Below, one piece after another: positions 15,881 through 20,655 of a DNA stretch of 21,187 bases (within the stretch, counting starts at the first letter, position 1; the number at the start of each line of letters is the position of its first letter). The position numbers were made by a program, and so were the translations under genes. Origin of the DNA: a virus; the IMG/VR virus record IMGVR_UViG_3300025009_000398, positions 1-21,187 of that record, one strand, 5' to 3'. The notes beneath the pieces were generated by a model. The model made no database searches. It was not told where the DNA came from and worked only from the letters and a program-made list of their open reading frames with translations.

Positions 15881-16507
15881 CTATTTCGCCGGCCGGCCGA
15901 TTACGGAAAAAATGGCGTCGACGGCGGCGTCGGCCGCCCAGGCGCCGCCGTTGCCCGCGTAATTGCCGGCGTGCGAGGGCGACGTGGTGTCGATGCCGAC
16001 CAGCGGCCGGTTTGAAACGTCGCCGCCGTTGTACTCGACGGTCAGGGCCACGTCCCCGGCGGCGGCCTCGTAATAGGCCGGGAACGTGAACTCGACCATG
16101 GCGAACGCGCCGCCCAGCGTCGCCACGTCGAGCGAGGCGGTGGCCAGGGCCGATCCGGTTGGCACGGCGGTCGAACCGACCGTGCCGCTGACGGCGTACA
16201 GCTTGGCGTAGATCGTGCCGGTCGGGCTGCCCTGCTTTCTCAAATCCCAGGCGACCCCGGTTATCCGGGTCGGTTGGGCCAGGGTGATGCACTGCGCCTT
16301 GCCGGTGTTGCCGCCCGTATACATCGAGTGTTCTTCGTTTTGGTTGGCGATGTCGTAGCTATCGATGACCTGGATAGGCCCCCAGCCGGCGGCCGGGACA
16401 GCCAGCCTTGGCCGGTCGACGATCAACCCGGGCACCGCCACCTGGACCGGTTGGATCAGCCCCGGCCGGCCACGGCGGATCAGTCCGGGCGAGCGCGTGA
16501 CGATCAT
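15881..16507 (-). CDS. Putative adhesin/appendage protein with choice-of-anchor-R-like beta domain
   Basis: A 208-residue protein. After a Pro/Arg-rich N-terminus with three repeats of PGLI (residues ~8-30), residues ~55-170 read like the choice-of-anchor R beta-sandwich: ITGVAWDLRKQGSPTGTIYA, KLYAVSGTVGSTAVPTGSAL, and DVALTVEYNGGD. This domain is found on surface and phage appendage proteins. The C-terminus is Gly/Asn/Ala-rich. The ATG at 16507 overlaps the TGA of the upstream gene by one base; a GTG at 16510 has better ribosome-site spacing and would add one residue. Between a tail-fibre gene and a fibre-region protein, it is likely a receptor-contacting or fibre-tip protein. Confidence 0.65.
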   Translation of the reverse strand: MIVTRSPGLIRRGRPGLIQPVQVAVPGLIVDRPRLAVPAAGWGPIQVIDSYDIANQNEEHSMYTGGNTGKAQCITLAQPTRITGVAWDLRKQGSPTGTIYAKLYAVSGTVGSTAVPTGSALATASLDVATLGGAFAMVEFTFPAYYEAAAGDVALTVEYNGGDVSNRPLVGIDTTSPSHAGNYAGNGGAWAADAAVDAIFSVIGRPAK

Positions 16508-16920
16508 CACGACAGGTCCTGGTACTCGGCGGCGAAGACGACGCCCTCGGTATCCATGGACGTGACGCCGACGACGGCGCCGGCCGGCAGGATGATAGCG
16601 CTGTCCGGCGTTTCCTTGTCAACGAACGTCACCGCCGTCTGAACCGTGGTCGCCGCCACCGTGTAGAGCGCCATCAGTGCGCTCTCATGCAGTTTCCACG
16701 TAGCTCCGGCGTCCTGCGAAATGAACACGTTCAGACGGGCCGCGCCGGCGTTGGTTTCCGTCGCCCAGGCCTTGAGGCTGGTGACGATGGCGCCATCGGC
16801 GCCGGCGGTCAGCAGGGTGATGATCGTCCCCGTGCCGTCCACGTTGGCGTTGGCGGCTGCGGACGCAGCGTGCGCCATCTTGGGGGTTTTTCCGAACACC
16901 GGATCGTTGTTGACGGCCAT
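16507..16920 (-). CDS. Conserved phage structural-type protein, 137 aa
   Basis: A 137-residue protein starting MAVNNDPVFGKTPKMAHA, with AGGAGA five bases before the ATG. It is Ala/Thr/Val-rich and predicted all-beta. The pattern DGTGTIITLLTAGADGAIVT followed by LNVFISQDAG and ILPAGAVVGVTSMDTEG fits a family of small phage proteins found in capsid or tail-fibre clusters, starting MAVN-DPVF-KTPK. The specific function is unknown; it may be a fibre-associated trimer or head-tip protein. It follows the fibre gene by 9 bp and overlaps the next gene by one base, so all three are probably made together. Confidence 0.68.
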   Translation of the reverse strand: MAVNNDPVFGKTPKMAHAASAAANANVDGTGTIITLLTAGADGAIVTSLKAWATETNAGAARLNVFISQDAGATWKLHESALMALYTVAATTVQTAVTFVDKETPDSAIILPAGAVVGVTSMDTEGVVFAAEYQDLS

Positions 16921-16929
16921 GATCTTCTC

Positions 16930-17655
16930 CTATCGGGCCAGGTTGAAAAGGGAAAGGCGGGCGGCGTTCTTCACACGCACGGGGGCGTTGCTGAAAAGAA
17001 GCGACGCCGCCACTCCGCGGACCGTGACGTCGATGTCCGCGTCTTTCAAAATTGTCGCGTCGGCGGGCTCGTACACCCCGTTGTGCCCGTGGTCGCCGGC
17101 CGCCACGGTCCCAGCCGTCGTGCCGACGTCCAAAGTCGCCGAATCGCCAAGATCGGCGGTGTTCGCCTTCTCGGACGCCAGTTCGTCGATCGCGGCCTGG
17201 GCGTCGTCCGCCGTCAGGCTGGAGGTGGCGTTGTTGTAGGTGACCTCATCAGCGGCATACGAACCGTTCTCGATCAACAGCCACTTGCCGGCGGCCAAAT
17301 CCGTCGCGAACGTGCCCGCCGTGTGCGCCACCGCGCAGACGTAGGTGTTCCCGCCACTGGTGACGACGTCGCTCTGCGCGTAGACGGTGGTCGTCGTCCA
17401 CGCGCCCTCGGGAGACCACGCGCCCCCCATCAGCGCCAGCGACGCCGCGGTAAAGCTGTCCGGGGTCACTACCGCGTTGGCGATCGCGCCGTCGTCCCTC
17501 TGGATCAAAGCCAGGTTGGTGCGGATCTCGTCGGTGGTGGTCTTGATCGCGGCCAGCTCGATGTCGACCTTGTCACCGGGCAGCGGGTCCGCCGGGTTGC
17601 TCGTCTGGTAGTCGCTGAAATCGTAGGCCGGGTTGTAGGCGGTCGGCTGCGCCAT
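16930..17655 (-). CDS. Short tail fibre / appendage protein
   Basis: A 241-residue protein starting MAQPTAYNPAYDFSDYQTSN. The N-terminal ~55 residues (PLPGDKVDIELAAIKTTTDE, then NLALIQRDDG) are the typical attachment region of podoviral tail fibres. Residues ~80-127 resemble a small carbohydrate-binding module (AWTTTTVYAQSDVVTSGGNT, with YVC and W125). Residues ~140-200 contain a helical AQAAIDELASEKAN coil and the fibre motif GDHGHNGVYEPADATILKD. GGAG lies seven bases before the ATG. At 241 residues it is short for a complete fibre; the adjacent two genes may provide the receptor-binding part. The role in host adsorption is inferred from the motifs. Confidence 0.75.
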   Translation of the reverse strand: MAQPTAYNPAYDFSDYQTSNPADPLPGDKVDIELAAIKTTTDEIRTNLALIQRDDGAIANAVVTPDSFTAASLALMGGAWSPEGAWTTTTVYAQSDVVTSGGNTYVCAVAHTAGTFATDLAAGKWLLIENGSYAADEVTYNNATSSLTADDAQAAIDELASEKANTADLGDSATLDVGTTAGTVAAGDHGHNGVYEPADATILKDADIDVTVRGVAASLLFSNAPVRVKNAARLSLFNLAR

Positions 17656-17724
17656 GAGTGGTCTCCATCGGTCGGGACTCGGCGTCTCGCGACGCCGACG
17701 GGAAAAACATACACCGCTTCGCTG

Positions 17725-17753
17725 TTGCTTTCTACAAAATCCCGCAATACACT
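17725..17753 (+). promoter_or_regulatory. Sigma70-like promoter for a candidate small RNA
   Basis: TTGCTT at 17725-17730 and TACACT at 17748-17753 are separated by exactly 17 bp, reading rightwards. No plus-strand gene follows, but a Rho-independent terminator ends about 90 bases later. The predicted start is near 17760. Confidence 0.5.
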
Positions 17754-17759
17754 ACGCGC

Positions 17760-17848
17760 GGACGTTACGGGTTCCTTTCACCCCATCGTTCCTTTCGGTC
17801 GGTTCAAGCAAACTTCCCCCGGTGCTTCGCGGCGCCGGGGGTTTTTTT
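17760..17848 (+). ncRNA. Candidate small regulatory RNA with anti-Shine-Dalgarno elements
   Basis: This ~89-nt unit lies in the 413-bp gap between TerS and the tail-fibre gene and is oriented against both. It is bounded by a promoter-like pair (17725-17753) and a strong terminator (17816-17848). The unstructured 5' part contains GTTCCTTTC twice (17771-17779 and 17788-17796), complementary to a ribosome-binding site. GGTTCCTTTCAC at 17770-17781 is exactly complementary, over 12 bases, to the leader of the gene starting at 19298 (19282-19293). Shorter matches of 7-8 bases exist to leaders at 18701, 19665, 20166 and 20405. I infer a trans-acting RNA repressing early-operon translation; the minimal alternative is a fortuitous promoter before an orphan terminator. 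Confidence 0.45.
17816..17848 (+). terminator. Rho-independent terminator in plus orientation
   Basis: A 10-bp stem (CCCCCGGTGC / GCGCCGGGGG, one G-T pair) with a 6-nt loop TTCGCG is followed by seven Ts. Read on the minus strand there is no T-run, so it acts rightwards only. No plus-strand protein gene precedes it, which supports a short RNA ending here. Confidence 0.8.
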
Positions 17849-17926
17849 GTGCCGATTTCCTGTTTGGCTTTTTTGGGCCGCGACGCGAGGCAGACAGCGC
17901 GTTCAGTTCTTCGCTGCTTCGGCTGC

Positions 17927-17943
17927 TAGCAAGCCGTTTGCTA
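17927..17943. promoter_or_regulatory. Second copy of the 17-bp palindromic operator-like site
   Basis: TAGCAAGCCGTTTGCTA matches the site at 18652-18668 at 16 of 17 positions, and its outer bases extend the symmetry to CTAG...CTAG. It lies 272 bp before the fibre start (leftward sense) and 126 bp past the TerS stop. I see no convincing promoter overlapping it. Confidence 0.55.
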
Positions 17944-18068
17944 GTTAGTTTGGCGAGGCGGAAAATTTGTCGAAGCGGGTGGCCGCCGTCCGCGGCAACG
18001 TCACCCCCTCCCCCCGGGGGGCCGGGAACAACCTTGGGGGCCGAGCGGGGAATGTCACATACCCTTGC
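17944..18068. other. GC-rich noncoding stretch after TerS, with a C6G6 palindrome
   Basis: This is the remainder of the gap between TerS and the fibre gene. It contains a perfect 12-bp palindrome CCCCCCGGGGGG (18010-18021) inside runs of C and G, and no plausible gene. A position next to the small-terminase gene is where packaging start sites (pac/cos) are often found, but nothing here proves it. Confidence 0.35.
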
Positions 18069-18602
18069 TTACCCATATATATCAACGTCTTGCCCGTCCT
18101 GCTGCGCGCTACCCTGCGCGTTATCCGGGGCCACGTCGATCACCTGCGCCTGATCGGACCGGGCCGTCTTGGCGTCCTGCAACGCCTGCTCGATCTCCTC
18201 AAGGGACATCTCACCTATGCCTCTTGAGCGGCCCCCAGCGGCTTGCGCGGCGCCTTGAGCACTGTGGCCGGCCATGCTGACCAAGGTCTTAGCGGCTTCA
18301 AGCTGGATCTTCTTTCCGCCTTCCGTCGTCGCGTCGACAGTTGCGTAACGCTCAATAACCTTAATCGCTTTGGTCGCAGCCCGTCGGATTACCCCTTTTT
18401 GTGCCTCAAAAACAGCCATCTGCACGTGAGGCGACGAAAGTGCATTAAAAATGTGCATTTCCGTCAACCCGAGAACAGCCGCAATATCGGCCGGCGACGC
18501 GCCCCCCATGACCAAAGCCGCAATCTCGCGATCACGGTCATTTGCCTCTTTTTTGGGCAGGAAGCGCCCCAGTGCATCTTTTTTAATCATGTCTTGTGCC
18601 AT
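18069..18602 (-). CDS. terS: Terminase small subunit (DNA recognition)
   Basis: A 177-residue protein with a basic N-terminus (MIKKDALGRFLPKKEA), a helix-turn-helix at ~25-55 (REIAALVMGGASPADIAAVL then TEMHIFNAL), a central helical oligomerisation region (VIRRAATKAIKVIERYAT, KIQLEAAKTLVSMAG), and an acidic Gln-rich C-terminus that usually contacts TerL. This matches terminase small subunits, which bind the packaging site and load the TerL motor. TerL itself is 3.2 kb downstream, after the fibre and membrane genes. No Shine-Dalgarno is visible before the ATG at 18602; a promoter-like pair places the transcription start at that ATG, so the message may be leaderless. A second ATG four codons in (18590) is the alternative start. 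Confidence 0.82.
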   Translation of the reverse strand: MAQDMIKKDALGRFLPKKEANDRDREIAALVMGGASPADIAAVLGLTEMHIFNALSSPHVQMAVFEAQKGVIRRAATKAIKVIERYATVDATTEGGKKIQLEAAKTLVSMAGHSAQGAAQAAGGRSRGIGEMSLEEIEQALQDAKTARSDQAQVIDVAPDNAQGSAQQDGQDVDIYG

Positions 18603-18608
18603 GTGCGC

Positions 18609-18637
18609 ATTTTACCCGTGTTGGATTTTTCCCACAA
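18609..18637 (-). promoter_or_regulatory. Leftward promoter for TerS (probably leaderless)
   Basis: Read on the minus strand: TTGTGG (18637-18632), a 17-bp spacer, then TAAAAT (18614-18609). Six bases later is the TerS ATG, so transcription would begin at the start codon. The -35 matches consensus weakly, the -10 at five of six bases. An inverted repeat GTGTTG...CAACAC (18618-18640) overlaps it. Confidence 0.45.
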
Positions 18638-18643
18638 CACCTG

Positions 18644-18672
18644 TTGACGTGTAGCAAACCGTTTGCTATATG
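18644..18672 (+). promoter_or_regulatory. Rightward early-operon promoter
   Basis: TTGACG (18644-18649), a 17-bp spacer, and TATATG (18667-18672) give a good sigma70-like promoter reading into the small-gene operon. Its spacer contains the 17-bp palindrome at 18652-18668, so a bound protein would block RNA polymerase. A further palindrome, CAACA-CC-TGTTG (18635-18646), overlaps the -35 and lies between the divergent promoters. Confidence 0.65.
18652..18668. promoter_or_regulatory. Perfect 17-bp palindromic operator in the early promoter
   Basis: TAGCAAAC-C-GTTTGCTA has perfect 8-bp arms around one base. The GCAAAC/GTTTGC half-sites resemble those bound by LacI-family repressors, though those usually have an even-length centre. 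It occupies the spacer of the rightward promoter and stands 15 bp behind the -35 of the TerS promoter, so one regulator could affect both. No gene for such a regulator is obvious here; the HTH protein at 20419 is a candidate. Confidence 0.7.
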
Positions 18673-18721
18673 TTATACAACAAAGCAGACAAACCCGACA
18701 TGAAAGGACACCGAAATCGTC

Positions 18722-18784
18722 ATGATCAACTATGACCGCCCACTTTCCGCCCGCCATCGTCAACACATAGTAGCGGTGTGTTAG
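18722..18784 (+). CDS. Possible 20-residue leader peptide at the head of the early operon
   Basis: A 20-codon frame starts MINYDRPLSARH and ends at TAG 18782-18784, about 45 bp before the first clear gene. AAAGGA stands 13 bases before its ATG, farther than usual. Codons 2-13 mostly end in C or another pattern like the neighbours, later ones do not. A 6-bp hairpin (AACACA/TGTGTT, 18762-18782) overlaps its end. It could be a leader ORF, a decayed gene start, or chance. Confidence 0.22.
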   Translation: MINYDRPLSARHRQHIVAVC

Positions 18785-18827
18785 TCATCAAGAGCGGCGA
18801 GGGCCGCAGGAAACGAGGAGAGCCAAA

Positions 18828-19133
18828 ATGACCGTCATCAACCATATCACCGTCACCGCCGAGAACCTGGACGAGGCCCGCGAAGAGTGCAGCGCCCTTG
18901 ACCAGCGTGCCGAACTTCGCCCCGGCTGCGAGACCTGGGGCATCATCTATGAGGGTGGACAGCGCGGCCAGATGACCGTGTGGACGGGAGAGGGTCGGGC
19001 GGCGGTGGAGTGGGGTGCCGACAGCCAGTGGGGCGATTGGGACGCGACCACCCGCACTCTACGTCTGGACAGCGGCGAGACCGTCACCGAGACGGGTGGA
19101 GTCCTGGCCGACGAGAAGAGGCTTGATCCATAA
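18828..19133 (+). CDS. Hypothetical early-operon protein, 101 aa
   Basis: A 101-residue acidic protein starting MTVINHITVTAENLDEAREE. GAGGAG nine bases before the ATG sets the start clearly. The first ~25 residues are predicted strand-helix; the rest is beta-rich with several Trp and Gly (ETWGIIYEGGQRGQMTVW, GADSQWGDWDATTRTLRL). There is no Cys pair, membrane helix or recognisable enzyme motif. It is the first clear gene behind the operator-controlled promoter at 18644, so it is likely expressed early or under repression. I do not recognise the family. Small acidic first genes of phage accessory operons often inhibit host proteins, but this is speculation from context. Confidence 0.72.
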   Translation: MTVINHITVTAENLDEAREECSALDQRAELRPGCETWGIIYEGGQRGQMTVWTGEGRAAVEWGADSQWGDWDATTRTLRLDSGETVTETGGVLADEKRLDP

Positions 19134-19158
19134 CCGGGATTGTCGAGGTCTACAAGCG

Positions 19159-19338
19159 GTGGCCGACAACCGCGCCGAGGCCGAGATCTTCGGCAAGGTC
19201 ATCAAGTCTCGGTGGCCGCTCCACCCAGAAGCCATCTCTGACGACGATTACGATAAAATGCTGGCCGAGAACGCTGACAGCGTGAAAGGAACCAACCATG
19301 AACTACCGTCCTCGCCGTGCAAGCAAACGCTGGCTTGA
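19159..19338 (+). CDS. Small hypothetical protein, 59 aa, GTG start, overlapping the next gene
   Basis: The frame reads VADNRAEAEIFGKVIKSRW, then PLHPEAISDDDYDKMLAENA, and continues 41 bases into the next gene before TGA at 19336-19338. Codon use changes to mostly G/C third bases exactly at the GTG (19159), while codons before it look random, so I take this as the start; GAGG lies 10 bases upstream, and an alternative TTG at 19123 would overlap the preceding gene. The charged, amphipathic composition suggests a small soluble helical protein. The 41-bp overlap is unusual for this window, so the C-terminus may have been extended by a mutation. No function is recognisable. Confidence 0.45.
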   Translation: MADNRAEAEIFGKVIKSRWPLHPEAISDDDYDKMLAENADSVKGTNHELPSSPCKQTLA

Positions 19339-19633
19339 CGCCGACTGTCCCGACGGCGTACTGGCCATCTTTGACATCCCGAACATTTACGACCGATACA
19401 CAGTTTTCTACCGCGAGATTTACGGCGGAGCAGGCCGGAACGGCTACATGTGGGGCCGGGGAATGTCCGCCTATCCTTTCCACCCTCAGGGAATCGGAAT
19501 GTCTTTCGAACTACAGCCTCACCAAGTCGCCGCTTATCGCTACTACAACAGCCATCACGCGTGCAAATGGTCAGATCTGCCCGAGGACGTCAAGGCATGC
19601 GTCCGGCAGGATCTAAACCCCAAGCAGGAATAG
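19298..19633 (+). CDS. Conserved phage protein with RYTVFY / PFHPQGIG motifs
   Basis: A 111-residue basic, aromatic-rich protein starting MNYRPRRASKRWLDADC. It shows the pattern of a phage-encoded family of unknown function: VLAIFDIPN, then DRYTVFYREIYGG, then GMSAYPFHPQGIG, then the C-terminal SDLPEDVKACVRQDL. Its ribosome-binding leader GTGAAAGGAACCAACC precedes the ATG and is exactly complementary over 12 bases to the candidate small RNA at 17770-17781. If that pairing occurs, this is the gene most likely to be silenced by it. The gene overlaps the end of the 59-aa frame. No catalytic residues can be assigned; its presence in many phages suggests a useful but dispensable accessory role. 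Confidence 0.78.
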   Translation: MNYRPRRASKRWLDADCPDGVLAIFDIPNIYDRYTVFYREIYGGAGRNGYMWGRGMSAYPFHPQGIGMSFELQPHQVAAYRYYNSHHACKWSDLPEDVKACVRQDLNPKQE

Positions 19634-19677
19634 CCGCGCCCAACACGTAGAAAACCGCGAATAGAAGGAACCAAGCC

Positions 19678-19767
19678 TTGCCAACCCTAATCCTTCGCAC
19701 CCTGAACCTGTTTCTTTTCCTCACCGTCCTGGCCGTTTTATTGCTGGCCGGTTGCACGGCGATTTAA
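19678..19767 (+). CDS. Tiny lipobox peptide, 29 aa (predicted lipoprotein)
   Basis: A 29-codon frame with TTG start and TAA stop. After a short N-terminus with one Arg (MPTLILRTLN) comes a hydrophobic core (LFLFLTVLAVLLLA) and the lipobox L-A-G-C at residues 23-26, then only T-A-I. If processed by signal peptidase II, the mature product would be a four-residue lipid-anchored C-T-A-I. AGAAGGAACC eight bases before the TTG is a good ribosome site and is related to the leader of the previous gene. The nearly complete signal-peptide design argues against chance. Possible roles are a membrane-perturbing lysis peptide or a toxin-like peptide; the unprocessed hydrophobic form could also be the active one. 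Confidence 0.6.
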   Translation: MPTLILRTLNLFLFLTVLAVLLLAGCTAI

Positions 19768-19781
19768 GAGGAGTCCGAACA

Positions 19782-20168
19782 ATGCTTTCTGTTAAGCGCA
19801 AATCCGACCGAGCCGCCATGGTCGCGGATTTGGCCCGCGTCGCCACCGAACACGGCGCCACCGTTGAAATCGAAGCTGAACCCGGTTGTTTCCTTGGTAA
19901 GCGCGCGAATCTCGTGCAAATCCGCGCGCCCCGCGGCCTGTGCCTCAACGTCGGTATCGATGGCTCAAGCGAATTGGGAAATACTCACGTCCTATCTTGG
20001 TTCATCCCACACAACTTTGACACCCGCTTGGCCGTCACCTTCGCGCCCAGCGTCAACGAATTCCATTTTCACAAGGCAACGGATGTGGCCTACGATTTCA
20101 AAGAATTGCTAGCGATCGTGGCCCTTCGCCTCAATAGCGCCGCCAACGGATCCGCATTCCAGGATTGA
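19782..20168 (+). CDS. Hypothetical early-operon protein, 128 aa
   Basis: A 128-residue protein starting MLSVKRKSDRAAMVADLARV; GAGGAG eight bases before the ATG defines the start. The N-terminal helix (~8-28) is followed by a beta-rich body: GATVEIEAEPGCFLGKRANL, LCLNVGIDGSSE, and LAVTFAPSVNEFHFHKATD. The end is helical (FKELLAIVALRLNS). It has two Cys, not paired as a metal site, and no membrane helix. The composition suggests a small alpha/beta fold. I do not recognise the family or a function. It follows the lipobox peptide by 14 bp and is followed by the zinc-ribbon-like gene with a shared junction sequence (TTGAAAGGCCCCACCATG). Confidence 0.75.
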   Translation: MLSVKRKSDRAAMVADLARVATEHGATVEIEAEPGCFLGKRANLVQIRAPRGLCLNVGIDGSSELGNTHVLSWFIPHNFDTRLAVTFAPSVNEFHFHKATDVAYDFKELLAIVALRLNSAANGSAFQD

Positions 20169-20182
20169 AAGGCCCCACCATG
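20165..20182 (+). repeat. Gene-junction repeat, copy 1
   Basis: TTGAAAGGCCCCACCATG includes the TGA stop of the 128-aa gene, the ribosome site AAAGG and the ATG of the next gene. An identical 18-bp copy occurs at 20404-20421. Such stop-SD-start linkers may help gene cassettes recombine or be regulated alike. Confidence 0.7.
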
Positions 20183-20407
20183 GCTTATTTCGCTCAAGAC
20201 GGCTCAATGCACGGATGGAATGACCGCAAAGGCTATCATCCCGGCGCCCCCATAACCCGCGTGCTTTGTGATGAGTGCGCAAAAAAGGAAGTCGAATTCG
20301 AAACATGCGTCTTTGCCGACGGCAAAAAGCACTCGCACCAAAAACACCCCTGGAAGTGGGCGCCTTTTTTTGGCACGACCTGCGACGTCTGTGGCTCAAA
20401 ATGTTGA
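20180..20407 (+). CDS. Small zinc-ribbon-like protein, 75 aa
   Basis: A 75-residue protein starting MAYFAQDGSMHGWN. Six Cys are present (30, 33, 43, 68, 71, 75). The pairs C-D-E-C (30/33) and C-D-V-C (68/71) look like the two knuckles of a zinc ribbon, with Cys75 and several His (51-55) as further possible ligands. The ATG at 20180 has AAAGG seven bases upstream. Phage zinc ribbons of this size often bind nucleic acid or host proteins; no specific role can be read from the sequence. It lies between two junction repeats, as if inserted as a cassette. Confidence 0.7.
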   Translation: MAYFAQDGSMHGWNDRKGYHPGAPITRVLCDECAKKEVEFETCVFADGKKHSHQKHPWKWAPFFGTTCDVCGSKC

Positions 20408-20421
20408 AAGGCCCCACCATG
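20404..20421 (+). repeat. Gene-junction repeat, copy 2
   Basis: Identical to 20165-20182. Here the TGA stop belongs to the zinc-ribbon-like gene and the ATG to the HTH gene. The two copies are 239 bp apart and enclose the zinc-ribbon gene exactly, from stop codon to stop codon. Confidence 0.7.
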
Positions 20422-20643
20422 CAAATCCCCCCCAACCCAACCCCCCAGCAAATCGCGCACGCCGGCGTCCACCTTTACGGCGACCGCTGGCAAACCGCCA
20501 TGGCGCGCGATCTCGGCTGCACTCCGCAAGCCATCCGCGCCTGGTTCTCGCCAACCAGGCCAAGCCGCCCCTCACGATCAACCCTCCGCGCAATCCAACT
20601 CCTGCTGGAAAAGCACGAGTCGGCCGCTTCGATTTTTGGATAA
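20419..20643 (+). CDS. Small helix-turn-helix DNA-binding protein, 74 aa
   Basis: A 74-residue protein starting MQIPPNPTPQQIAHAG. Residues ~18-43 (HLYGDRWQTAMARDLGCTPQ, then AIRAWFS) fit a helix-turn-helix common in small phage proteins with the pattern LYG-RWQ-A-ARDLG. A second helix (~54-66) follows a Ser/Pro/Arg-rich linker. The start is fixed by the AAAGG of the junction repeat seven bases upstream. It could be a transcription regulator; in this operon it is the only obvious DNA-binding candidate for the 17-bp palindromes at 18652 and 17927, though this link is conjecture. Confidence 0.7.
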   Translation: MQIPPNPTPQQIAHAGVHLYGDRWQTAMARDLGCTPQAIRAWFSPTRPSRPSRSTLRAIQLLLEKHESAASIFG

Positions 20644-20655
20644 GGAGTCCTGAAC

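Noticed and set aside
11109-17739. Shared 11-mer TTTCTACAAAA at 11109-11119 and 17729-17739, considered as a phage promoter motif
   Set aside because: An 11-base match is expected by chance in 21 kb, and no extended similarity or common distance to a gene start was seen.
17654-17929. 91-codon plus-strand frame between the fibre gene and TerS
   Set aside because: No ribosome site, mixed composition, and it runs through a strong terminator hairpin; an RNA rather than a protein is more plausible.
17938-17966. Possible plus-strand promoter TTGCTA-N17-GAAAAT overlapping the second palindrome
   Set aside because: The -10 matches only four of six bases and it would transcribe antisense to TerS with no terminator or gene visible; kept only as a weak possibility.
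16687-18153. 488-codon plus-strand frame opposite the fibre genes and spanning the TerS-fibre gap
   Set aside because: It crosses the candidate promoter and terminator, has shadow-type composition opposite the fibre gene and low-quality sequence in the gap.
19310-19337. AAGCAAAC...GGCTTG inverted half-sites as a third operator copy
   Set aside because: The symmetry is limited to five bases around an 8-base centre inside two overlapping coding frames and does not match the 17-bp consensus.
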